Under the pieces are notes generated by a model that did no database searches, was not told the DNA's origin, and saw only the letters and a list, made by a program, of their open reading frames with translations. The translations under genes were made by a program, and so were the position numbers. A DNA stretch of 64,000 nt from JAFGBI01 sp964454025 (GTDB lineage: Bacteria; Myxococcota_A; Polyangia; Polyangiales; Polyangiaceae): the NCBI GenBank assembly GCA_964454025.1, contig CAYVRP010000011.1:1-64000 (forward strand), written 5' to 3'. Shown here in pieces: positions 25,805-32,956 of this stretch (position 1 is its first letter; every line of letters starts with the position of its first letter).

Positions 25805-26980
25805 TCAGTCATCGTCGAAGCGCGCGATGTAGGGGTGGGTGCGGGGGTGGACGACCATCTCGGGGATGGGATCGAGCCCGATCTGCTCGAGGAAGTTGGG
25901 CAGGCCGATGCGCTGGATGAACTCCCCGATGCGTTCGCGGTTCTTGCCGTGGTCGGACCAGAGGTCCCACATCGCCCGCAGGAGCTCCTTGACGTCCTCG
26001 TAGGGCGGCTCAAGCTCGATGAACGGCACCAGCACCGACGAGAGCAGGGCGCCGGCGAGGACGGGGGCCTTGCCGCCGACCAGGAGCATGGCGCCCCGAT
26101 CCTCGCCCGGCGAGAGGGCCCGGGGCAGCGCGTTGATGCAGTGCATGCACCGCGTGCACTCGTCGTTGTCGATGTGCAGCTCGTCGCCCTCGAGCCGCAT
26201 GCAGTGGGCCGGGCAGCGCCCCACCACGTCCCGGGCGACGTCCGGCACCCCCGCCGCGAGGTACTCGGCGAGCGCCGCCCGGTCGATGCGGATGTCGTCG
26301 CGCCAGGTGCCGATGATGGACAGATCGGCCCGCGCGATCGCCCCCACGCAGTCGTTGGGGCAGCCAGAGGTCTTGATCTTGAACTTGTAGGGGAAGGGGG
26401 GCCGGTGCAGCTCGTCCTGGAACTCCCGCGTGAGCTCGTAGGTGATGTCGAGCGTATCGACGCAGGCCCACTCGCAGCGGGCCATCCCGGCGCAGCAGCT
26501 CGGCGTGCGCAGCGCGGAGCCCGAGCCGCCGAGATCGAAGCCGGCCGCGAGCAGCTCGTCGAAGAGGGGCTCGAGCGCGGCGGTCCGGGCGCCGAGGAAG
26601 ACGAGGTCGCCGGTGGAGCCGTGCAGGTTCGTGAGCGACGAGCCGTGCCGCTCGCAGATGTCGCAGAGCTGGCGGAGCGCGTCGGAGGTGTAGAACCACC
26701 CTGCCGGCGGGATGATGCGCAGGGTGTGGAACTCCGCGGCCTCCGGGAACTCCTCGGCCAGATCGCTGTAGCGGCCGATGACGCCGCCGCCGTAGCCGCG
26801 CACCCCCACGAGCCCGCCGTGCTTCCAGTGCCCGACGTGATCGGCGTAGGAGCGCTCGAGGACCCCGAGCAGGTCCCGCGCCATGGGGTTATCGGCGCTC
26901 TTCTCGATCTCGTCCACGAAGCTCGGCCAGGGGCCGCCGCGGAGCTGTCCGACCAGGGGAAGGGAGCGTCTCTCGGTCAC
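25805..26980 (-). CDS. dsrA: Dissimilatory sulfite reductase subunit alpha
   Basis: A 391-residue subunit and first gene of the 11-kb dsr operon. Cluster/siroheme cysteines are present in PSCCAGMARCEWACVDT and KTSGCPNDCVGAIARADLS, and a ferredoxin domain follows (CPAHCMRL, CTRCMHCINALP). Sulfite-site basic residues are expected in the segments KFKIKTSGC and VRGYGGG. The GTG at 26980 (VTERRSLPLVGQL) is chosen; GGAGA stands nine bases upstream, and the in-frame codons before it are Arg/Pro-rich leader. The product is cytoplasmic. Confidence 0.97.
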   Translation of the reverse strand: MTERRSLPLVGQLRGGPWPSFVDEIEKSADNPMARDLLGVLERSYADHVGHWKHGGLVGVRGYGGGVIGRYSDLAEEFPEAAEFHTLRIIPPAGWFYTSDALRQLCDICERHGSSLTNLHGSTGDLVFLGARTAALEPLFDELLAAGFDLGGSGSALRTPSCCAGMARCEWACVDTLDITYELTREFQDELHRPPFPYKFKIKTSGCPNDCVGAIARADLSIIGTWRDDIRIDRAALAEYLAAGVPDVARDVVGRCPAHCMRLEGDELHIDNDECTRCMHCINALPRALSPGEDRGAMLLVGGKAPVLAGALLSSVLVPFIELEPPYEDVKELLRAMWDLWSDHGKNRERIGEFIQRIGLPNFLEQIGLDPIPEMVVHPRTHPYIARFDDD

Positions 26981-27017
26981 GCTGCGGGGATCTCCGTTCG
27001 AGGGGTCACGGCGCGGT

Positions 27018-27041
27018 GCCACCGGCGCCCGCGCCGGTGGC
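27018..27041. repeat. GC-rich perfect palindrome in the dsrA leader
   Basis: GCCACCGGCGC is followed after two bases by its reverse complement. It lies 38-61 bases upstream of the dsrA GTG, so it would form a strong hairpin in the dsrA mRNA leader. Possible roles are an attenuator, an RNA-stability element or a simple GC-rich coincidence. Confidence 0.4.
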
Positions 27042-27294
27042 GAGGGTTCGGGTGAGCGCGGGCGGCGTCGGGGCGATGACCGCCGGCTGCGGGCAGCGAG
27101 TCGCGACCCCGGGGAGGGAGACGACCGTTTCGAGAAGGGACGCCATCGAAGGGAGCGGTCGCGCGGGCGGCGCGGGGTCCGTAGCAACTTGCAGGCCACG
27201 GGGCTCCCTCCGACTTGGCCGCGACCGAGCCAGAAAAAACTGCCTCCGCACGCCAGATCCAGGTTCAGTCCCGGTGCATTTCCTGGCGGCCGTG

Positions 27295-27323
27295 AAATAT
27301 AGCGGCCCGATCCCGCTCTATTT
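27295..27323. promoter_or_regulatory. Candidate operator dyad, AAATATAGCGG-N7-CCGCTCTATTT
   Basis: An inverted repeat with 11-base arms and one mismatch, sitting in an AT-rich island of the dsrA/dsrM-like divergent region. Its half-sites resemble those of a perfect dyad upstream of the apr-qmo operon (42605-42630) at nearly the same spacing. This suggests a shared regulator, which is inference. Confidence 0.42.
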
Positions 27324-27377
27324 GGTGGCTCGGCTGCCGGCGCCGACGCCCGCCGGGTTCCCGGGAGCCGAGCCACC
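27324..27377. repeat. 12-base-arm inverted repeat before the dsrM-like gene
   Basis: GGTGGCTCGGCT (27324-27335) is perfectly complementary to 27366-27377, with a 30-base GC-rich loop. It directly abuts the AT-rich dyad and lies about 75 bases before the dsrM-like ATG, so it could be a leader hairpin of that transcript. Confidence 0.4.
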
Positions 27378-27453
27378 CTGGTCCGCTTCCTGCAGCCACG
27401 GGCGGCGCCCCGGCTCGCCCGCGGAGGCTCTCGGCGCAAGCGCCGTCCTGATC

Positions 27454-28395
27454 ATGCTCCCCTACCTCACCTGCTACTTCGCCCTGGCCGTGTTCACGGG
27501 CGCGGTGCTCGCGCGTGTCCTCTGGTGGGTGCGGCAGCCCCCGCACCTGCGCTGGGAGCTCTACCCGGTGCCGCACGAGCCGCGGCCGCGCGGGCGCTAC
27601 GGCGGCTCCTTCATGGAGGTGCCCGAGTGGTGGCGGCGGCCGCGCCGCCGCACCCGGCTCGGCGAGTTCGCGGTGATGGCGAAGGAGATCCTGCTCCTGC
27701 ACGGGGTGTGGGCGCACAACCGCGCCCTCTGGCGCTGGACGTTCCCGTTCCATCTCGGCCTCTACCTCCTGGCGGCCGCCGTCGGGCTGTGGCTCGCCGG
27801 CGGGATCGTCGGCGCCTTCGCCCTCGCGCGGCTCGACGGGGCGCTCGGCGCAGCAGCGCGCCCCGTGCTCGTCGCGCTCGGCGCGGGGGGCTTCGCGCTC
27901 GGCGGGGTCGGCGCGTTCGGCCTGCTCCTCCGCCGCCTGACGTCGCCGGAGCTGCGGGGCTACTCGGCGCCCGCCGATCTGTTCAACCTCGCCTTCTTCG
28001 TGGTGGCGTTCGGGGTCGGACTCGCCACCATCGTCCTGATCGATCCCGACGGCGCGCGCGCGCTGGCCTTCGCCGTCCGCCTCTGTTCGTTCGACCTCGT
28101 GCCGCCGGCGGGGCAGGGGCTCGCGCGGGTCCTCCCGGTCACCTCGGTGCTGCTGCTCGGTGCGCTCGTCGCCTACGTGCCGCTCACGCACATGTCGCAC
28201 TTCGTGGGGAAGCTCTTCGCGTACCACGCGATCCGCTGGAACGACGAGGCGCACCCCGCGGGCGGGCGGCGAGAGGCGGAGATCCAGGCGCTGCTCCGCC
28301 AGGAGGTGAGCTGGGCCGCGCGGCACGTCGCGGGGGGCGGAAGGGCGACCTGGGGGACGCTGGCCCAGGGCCGCCCCGAGGAGTTGCCGCCGTGA
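27454..28395 (+). CDS. DsrM-like cytochrome b membrane subunit (second copy, TmcC/HmcE relative)
   Basis: A 313-residue NarI-type membrane protein. It starts with a helix (LPYLTCYFALAVFTGAVLARVLWWV), has a cytoplasmic loop with KEILLLHGVWAHNRALWRWTFPFHLGLYLL and later LVAYVPLTHMSHFVGKLFAYHAIRW; the His residues in these helices are the likely heme b ligands. It is clearly paralogous in role to DsrM at 19939-20967 but not close in sequence. Its stop overlaps the GTG of the dsrK-like gene by three bases in a GTGA, indicating translational coupling. As a pair they resemble the two-subunit membrane modules of Tmc and Hmc complexes, which pass periplasmic or quinol electrons to a cytoplasmic disulfide-type site. 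Confidence 0.85.
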   Translation: MLPYLTCYFALAVFTGAVLARVLWWVRQPPHLRWELYPVPHEPRPRGRYGGSFMEVPEWWRRPRRRTRLGEFAVMAKEILLLHGVWAHNRALWRWTFPFHLGLYLLAAAVGLWLAGGIVGAFALARLDGALGAAARPVLVALGAGGFALGGVGAFGLLLRRLTSPELRGYSAPADLFNLAFFVVAFGVGLATIVLIDPDGARALAFAVRLCSFDLVPPAGQGLARVLPVTSVLLLGALVAYVPLTHMSHFVGKLFAYHAIRWNDEAHPAGGRREAEIQALLRQEVSWAARHVAGGGRATWGTLAQGRPEELPP

Positions 28396-29993
28396 GGCGC
28401 CCGGTCACGCTCCGGAGCTTCTCCCGTGGCGACGGGCCGGTGAGCGAGCTCGACCCCGCCGCCCAGCGCCCGCTGCCGCCGCCCTACGACGACCTCGCCG
28501 CGGAGCCCCCGCTGCCGCCGCTCTCCGCGGCCGCGCGCGACGGGCTGGTCCGCCTGGACGACACCGTCGCCGTCGGCATCCCGAGGCCGGCGAGCCCCGC
28601 GGAGGAGGCGCGGCTCGTCGCGGGGTTCCTCTCGGGGCTGCGCAAGCTCTTCGCCGCGTCCGACAACTGGACGTTCCTGCAGCCGCTGCTCTTCTCCATC
28701 GAGCACTGCGCGCGCTGCCAGACCTGCTCCGCGGCGTGCCACGTCTTCGCGGAGAGCGGACGCGACGAGCTCTATCGGCCGAACTTCCGCTCCGAGCTCC
28801 TGCGTCGGATCTACTACAAGTACGTCAAGGGCGCCTCGACGTGGGCGCACGGGGACGTCGAGCTCGACGGGAGCACGGTGGCCCGCCTGGTGGAGCTCGC
28901 CTATCGCTGCAACCTCTGCCGCCGCTGCGCCCAGGCCTGCCCGATGGGGGTCGACAACGGGCTCCTGGCCCGCGAGCTCCGCAAGATCGCGAGCCAGGAG
29001 CTCGGGATCCACCCCAAGGAGCTCCACCGTGACGGCTCGGAGCTCCAGCTCCGGGTCGGCTCCTCCACGGGGATGAGCCCCGCGGCGCTTCGTGACAACG
29101 TCGCGTTCATCGACGAGGACACCAGCGAGCGCACCGGGCTCGAGGTGAAGACCCCCTTCGACAAGCAGGGCGCCGACATCCTGCTCATCCACAACGCCGG
29201 CGAGATCCTCTCCTGGCCCGAGGGGATCGGCGCCATCAGTCTGCTGCTGAACCGGGCGGGCCTCGACTGGACCCTGTCGAGCGAGCTTACCGGCTACGAC
29301 GGCGTCAACTACGGCGTCTTCTACGACGACGTCCAGTTCGCGCGCGTCGCGGTGCGGCACGCCGAGATCGCCAGGCAGCTCGGGGTGAGGCGGATCGTGC
29401 TCGGTGAGTGCGGCCACGCCCACAAGGCCCTCACCGTCGTCGCCGACCGGGTGCTGACCGGCGGCCTCAACGTCCCGCGCGAGAGCGCCCTGCCCCTCTT
29501 CGCCGACATCGTCCGGTCGGGCAAGATCCGGTTCGACCCGAGCCGCAACGACTTCCCGGTCACCCTGCACGACCCCTGCAACATCACGCGCATGATGGGG
29601 ATCGTCGCGCCGCAGCGCGAGGTGCTCCGCCACGTCGTCCCCGCGGCGCGCTTCCGCGAGATGTCGCCCCACGGCGTGGACAACTACTGCTGCGGCGGGG
29701 GGTCGGGCTTCGCGATCATGAGCGGCCACAACTTCCTCGGCTTCCGCAACCGCGTGGCCGGGCGGCGGAAATTCCGGCAGATCCTGGAGGCCTTTCAGGG
29801 CGAGCCGTGGGGCGCCGAGCACCACAAGTACGTCTGCGCGCCCTGCAGCAACTGCAAGGGCCAGCTCCGCGATCTGTTCACGGCCTACCGCGCGCACGAG
29901 CGCGCCGGGCTCTTCTACGGGGGCCTCGCCGAGCTGATGGTGAACGCGATGGTGGACGTGAAGCCAGGGTACGTCGACTGGGAGTGGCGCTGA
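28392..29993 (+). CDS. DsrK-like HdrD-family subunit (second copy, TmcB/HmcF relative)
   Basis: A 533-residue protein with two ferredoxin clusters (CARCQTCSAACHVF near 106, CNLCRRCAQACPMG near 173) and CCG-type motifs (GECGHAHKAL, HDPCNITRMMG near 394, NYCCGGGSG near 433, CAPCSNCKG near 483). It is the partner of the preceding dsrM-like gene. The GTG at 28392 overlaps that gene; another GTG at 28440 is possible. In Dsr-type and Tmc-type complexes this subunit is the cytoplasmic electron exit, with a heterodisulfide-reductase-type site that may act on DsrC. A second DsrMK here suggests separate electron sources or separate clients. Confidence 0.88.
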   Translation: MRRPVTLRSFSRGDGPVSELDPAAQRPLPPPYDDLAAEPPLPPLSAAARDGLVRLDDTVAVGIPRPASPAEEARLVAGFLSGLRKLFAASDNWTFLQPLLFSIEHCARCQTCSAACHVFAESGRDELYRPNFRSELLRRIYYKYVKGASTWAHGDVELDGSTVARLVELAYRCNLCRRCAQACPMGVDNGLLARELRKIASQELGIHPKELHRDGSELQLRVGSSTGMSPAALRDNVAFIDEDTSERTGLEVKTPFDKQGADILLIHNAGEILSWPEGIGAISLLLNRAGLDWTLSSELTGYDGVNYGVFYDDVQFARVAVRHAEIARQLGVRRIVLGECGHAHKALTVVADRVLTGGLNVPRESALPLFADIVRSGKIRFDPSRNDFPVTLHDPCNITRMMGIVAPQREVLRHVVPAARFREMSPHGVDNYCCGGGSGFAIMSGHNFLGFRNRVAGRRKFRQILEAFQGEPWGAEHHKYVCAPCSNCKGQLRDLFTAYRAHERAGLFYGGLAELMVNAMVDVKPGYVDWEWR

Positions 29994-30001
29994 GGGTCCT
30001 A

Positions 30002-30032
30002 GGCGCCGCCCGGTTTCGCCCGCGGCGGCGCC
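30002..30032 (+). terminator. Possible terminator hairpin after the dsrMK-like pair
   Basis: GGCGCCGCC (30002-30010) pairs perfectly with GGCGGCGCC (30024-30032) across a 13-base loop, nine bases after the stop codon. No T-run follows, so it could also be an mRNA-stabilising hairpin. Confidence 0.3.
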
Positions 30033-30150
30033 CCCCTCACGGGTCAGGACCTCTTGCCCGGCCTTCGGCGCCACCGATCCGGTGTGCCCGGCCGTGTCCG
30101 TGAGCGGCGGCCGACCCCCGCCGGCGCGAGGCGGACCCGAAGGTGCCCGA

Positions 30151-30783
30151 CTAGACGGGCGCCATCGGCTTGCGCAGGATCGCCTGCGTGACGTAGCCGG
30201 TGCCGCCGTGACCGCTGCCCTCGATCACGACGCGTTCACCCTCGAAGGCGTGCACGCGGGTCCAGCCGGCGAAGGCGGCGCTGAGCTCGTCGAGGGTGAG
30301 CATCATGGTGGCGTCGGGCGGCCCGCCGGTGCCGTAGCCGACCTGGCGCGGGTGATAGTGCTCGAGCAGCAGGACGCCGCCGGGGCGGAGCGCGCGGGCG
30401 ACGCGCGGATGCAGCGTCGCCCGGATCGGAGCCGGCAGGTGGGCCCAGATGGAAACCACGCCGTCCCAGCGGGCCTCGCCCAGGTCCCAGGTCGACAGGT
30501 CGGCGACGACCGCTTCGAAGGGAACCCCACGCTGAGCGGCGAGCCGTTGCGCCTTGGCGATCCCCACGGCGGAGCTGTCGACGCCCGTGACGCGCATCCC
30601 CTTCGTCGCCAGGAACACCCCGTTGCGCCCCTCACCGTCGGCGAGGCACAGGATCTCACCCCCCGCCGGCAGTGCGGAGTAGCGCGCCGCGAGGAAATCG
30701 TTCGGCTCCGTCCCGTACAGGTACTCGCGCGCGGAGTAGCGATGGTCCCAGGACCCTGGGGGCAGACCCGGAGATGTCGACAC
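30151..30783 (-). CDS. SAM-dependent methyltransferase (TehB/ubiE-like class I)
   Basis: A 210-residue cytoplasmic enzyme. It has the family opening WDHRYSAREYLYGTEPNDFL, SAM-binding motif I (ILCLADGEGRNGVFLA), the acidic end of strand 2 (VTGVDSSAVG) and a loop (VVADLSTWDL). This form, with LADGEGRNG, is common in small tellurite-resistance-like or thiopurine-like methyltransferases; the substrate is unknown. The GTG at 30783 gives the usual length; a GTG at 30873 would add 30 unlikely residues. It sits between the dsrMK-like pair and the GH11 xylanase, without obvious functional link. Confidence 0.78.
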   Translation of the reverse strand: MSTSPGLPPGSWDHRYSAREYLYGTEPNDFLAARYSALPAGGEILCLADGEGRNGVFLATKGMRVTGVDSSAVGIAKAQRLAAQRGVPFEAVVADLSTWDLGEARWDGVVSIWAHLPAPIRATLHPRVARALRPGGVLLLEHYHPRQVGYGTGGPPDATMMLTLDELSAAFAGWTRVHAFEGERVVIEGSGHGGTGYVTQAILRKPMAPV

Positions 30784-30939
30784 GGAGTCGAAGTTTTCTA
30801 GTTGCCTGGGGCCCCGTGGCAAGGGTCGACCGGTGACGAGCGGGAGCTCGACCCGTTCGCGACGCTGCACCACCTCACCGCCCGAGGGGTGCCCGCGGGC
30901 CGAGCCCTGGGCCCCGGAACCCTCCCGGCGGTCAGCGGG

Positions 30940-32223
30940 CTACCGGCTGGATCGCACGTTCGCGATCGGGAACTCGACGGTCCCTTGACCGCCGCCCGTC
31001 TCGACCAGGACCTTGGCCTCGAGGATGTTGTCCATGTTCATGCCCACATTCCTCCAGGCTTCGAAGTGCTTGGTGACGTTGATGACGCCGCATGACCGAC
31101 CCCGTTGACGGACGCTCCAGTACTGCGTGAAGCCACCGCCACCCGCGCAGCGGGAGCCACCGGTTCCCCCCGTGGTGCCCGAGAAGAACCGATAGACCTC
31201 GCCGTCGATGGTGGCCGATCCCTTCTGCTGCATCCCCCAGGGACTGAAGGGCATCCCGTTGAACGAGTCGTCGATGATGTAGTACTCGACACAAGGATTG
31301 GTCGCCCAACCGTAGACGCCGATGTACGAATACTCGCCGCTGGAACCGGTCTTCCGATAGGTGAACTCGGCGGTGATTTCACCCAACTGGGCGATGGGCC
31401 TGCCTCCCCACTCGATCCCGAGGCGCGCCAAGAAGTCGCCGTTGTTGTTCCATCTGGCGCTGAAGGCCGGCGTGTCGTAGTAGGTGATGCAATCGTTGCC
31501 GTTGTTGGCGTTCGACCAGAGCTCCCAGGCGAGGTCGCCCGCTCTGCCGGTCCTGTCGCTCCCGCAGTGAGTGGTGCCGTTGCCCGTCGGCATCGGGGCT
31601 CCACAGTCCAACGACGCCCCCGCGGAGCCGCCCGCGCCGGCCTCCGCGCCTCCCGCCTCCGGGACACCCGCCGTTCCCGCGCCGCCCGCCTCCTCGGCAC
31701 CGCCAGCGGAAACGCCACCGGTCGAGGCGCCGCCCGTTGCCACGCCACCGGTCGTCACGCCGCCGGTCGGGGCGCCACCCGTTGCCACGCCGCCGGTCGT
31801 CACGCCGCCGGTCGTCACGCCGCCGGTCGTCACGCCGCCGGTCGGGGCGCCGCCCGTTGGCACGCCGCCGGTCGTCGCGCCGCCGGTACCCCCCGTCGTG
31901 ACGAGCGATGTCCCACCGGTTGCGACCACTCCTCCGGCGCTCGGAGCGCCACCGACGGCGGGAGCGCCTCCGCTCGCCGCACCGCCGGTCGCCCACTGGC
32001 CGCCGCTCGGCGGCGAGGCGCTGCCACCCACGGTCGAGGTTGCCGAGGCGCGCGTGCCCCCCGCGATCACACCGCCCGTTGCGGTCGCCCCGCCCATCGC
32101 CTCCCCACCCCCTTCGTCGCCACGCGACGAGCACCCCCCGCTTCCTACCGCGACGCTCACCGTGCCAGCGAGAAGGACTCTGAGACTGAACAATTCTGCT
32201 CTCATGAACCTGCTTCGTGACAT
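30940..32223 (-). CDS. Glycoside hydrolase family 11 endo-1,4-beta-xylanase, lipoprotein
   Basis: A 427-residue secreted protein: signal peptide with lipobox-like GSGGC (Cys 31), then about 150 residues of Thr/Gly linker built of TTGGV-type pentads, then a GH11 jelly-roll domain. GH11 signs are YIGVYGWATNPCVEYYIID (nucleophile Glu near 313), GGGFTQYWSVRQ, VTKHFEAW and GMNMDNILEAKVLVETGGGQG (acid/base Glu near 408). GH11 enzymes cut xylan backbones. The ATG at 32223 has AAGGGA seven bases upstream; a second ATG six codons later is possible. It lies between the two sulfur operons and is transcribed like the apr-qmo operon, but after a 373-base gap. Confidence 0.9.
   Translation of the reverse strand: MSRSRFMRAELFSLRVLLAGTVSVAVGSGGCSSRGDEGGGEAMGGATATGGVIAGGTRASATSTVGGSASPPSGGQWATGGAASGGAPAVGGAPSAGGVVATGGTSLVTTGGTGGATTGGVPTGGAPTGGVTTGGVTTGGVTTGGVATGGAPTGGVTTGGVATGGASTGGVSAGGAEEAGGAGTAGVPEAGGAEAGAGGSAGASLDCGAPMPTGNGTTHCGSDRTGRAGDLAWELWSNANNGNDCITYYDTPAFSARWNNNGDFLARLGIEWGGRPIAQLGEITAEFTYRKTGSSGEYSYIGVYGWATNPCVEYYIIDDSFNGMPFSPWGMQQKGSATIDGEVYRFFSGTTGGTGGSRCAGGGGFTQYWSVRQRGRSCGVINVTKHFEAWRNVGMNMDNILEAKVLVETGGGQGTVEFPIANVRSSR
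31742..31891. repeat. 15-bp tandem repeat encoding the xylanase Thr/Gly linker
   Basis: Ten imperfect copies of a 15-base unit (typical copy ACGCCGCCGGTCGTC on the plus strand). Read on the minus strand each encodes a pentad like TTGGV or PTGGA. The several identical consecutive copies between 31787 and 31831 suggest recent slippage and possible length polymorphism of the linker. Confidence 0.8.
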
Positions 32224-32596
32224 CGACGGGTTCCCTTGGCTCGAAAGCCGTCCCGCAGTCGCGTCCTCGCCCCGAAATGGTTCAGCAAATCGGCTCGCTG
32301 CCGGGCCGGGGGCGTCGTCCAGGTCACGGCGGGGCCAACGGACGGGCGAGAGAACCGCGACGGGCGTCCCCTCGGCCATCCCGTGGGGTTCGAGGGCTGC
32401 ACACCGGGCAGCGCGCTGGCGCCGCCGAGACACCCTCCTCGGGCCAGCGTTCGTGACCGTCGCGCGGGCTCGGGGTTCGGGGCGGGGGCGGGAGAGCGGC
32501 TTTCCGCCCCGGCGCGTCCCCGCCAAGCAGCGCTGACGGCGGCGCTCGCCGGCCGATCCTGCCGTCGCCGTGGCCTCGCGGCGTGGGAACGGCGCG
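32224..32596. other. Gap between the dsrJ-like gene and the xylanase gene
   Basis: 373 bases holding the 3' end region of the apr-qmo operon and the promoter of the xylanase gene (minus strand). GGGGCGG near 32480 and CCGCCCC near 32505 could form a hairpin that ends the operon. No gene or RNA is recognised. Confidence 0.35.
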
Positions 32597-32956
32597 TCAG
32601 TAGGCGTGGCACCCGAAGCAGTCGAGCCTCACGCTGGCGCGCGTGTGACACCGATCGCAGAAGGTGGCGCGATCGGGGTGGCACCCGCGGCACGAGCGCA
32701 GGCCGCGCGTCTCGCTCTCGGCGACGGTCGCCGCGTCGCCCTCGCGTACCACGCGGTCGCGGCGCCGAGCCAGGTAGGTCATGTGGGTGTGGCGCATGGC
32801 GCCTGCCTCCAGCACGCAGCGGGTCTCGGGCCGGGCGGGGGCCAGGAACGGCTCCGGCCCGGCGCCGCGCGCGAGGCCGACCAGCGACAACAGGAGCGGC
32901 GCGCCCATCATCAGCAACGCGGCCGTCACGGCGCGGCGGTAGCGGCGCGCGGGCAC
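32597..32956 (-). CDS. DsrJ-like triheme cytochrome c downstream of qmoC
   Basis: A 119-residue exported protein: membrane/signal helix (VTAALLMMGAPLLLSLVGLA), then three heme sites CRGCH, CDRCH and CFGCH, with an upstream Cys (TRCVLEAGAM) where DsrJ has its His/Cys heme ligand. The middle segment (MRHTHMTYLARRRDRVVREGD) lines up with DsrJ at 17926-18312 (MRRDHPALLVAWRDQVVRRGD), so it is a paralogue. GTG start with GGAGG five bases upstream; it overlaps the end of qmoC by 31 bases. It is the last gene of the dsrO-like/dsrP-like/apr/qmo operon, which makes it the likely periplasmic partner of the dsrO-like and dsrP-like products. Confidence 0.88.
   Translation of the reverse strand: MPARRYRRAVTAALLMMGAPLLLSLVGLARGAGPEPFLAPARPETRCVLEAGAMRHTHMTYLARRRDRVVREGDAATVAESETRGLRSCRGCHPDRATFCDRCHTRASVRLDCFGCHAY

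Larger units (their letters stand above)
26981..27453. promoter_or_regulatory. Divergent control region between the dsrA operon and the dsrMK-like pair
   Basis: 473 bases without a convincing gene, between the GTG of dsrA (minus) and the ATG of the dsrM-like gene (plus). It contains an 11-base-arm palindrome close to dsrA (27018-27041), an AT-rich dyad near the middle (27295-27323) and a long-stem inverted repeat (27324-27377). An A6 patch near 27233 and TATATT on the minus strand near 27300 are possible promoter elements. The two transcription units, both of the sulfur-respiration type, probably share control here. Confidence 0.55.

Noticed and set aside
27295..27323. Possible HcpR or Rex site in the dsr control region
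   Set aside because: Known motifs for these regulators (GTGA-N6-TCAC-like or TTGTGAA-N4-TTCACAA-like) are not present; only the different AAATA-NN-CGG dyad is seen.
28173..30074. 633-codon minus-strand frame opposite the dsrMK-like pair
   Set aside because: Composition is typical of an antisense shadow; the plus strand has all Cys motifs and the coupled GTGA junction.
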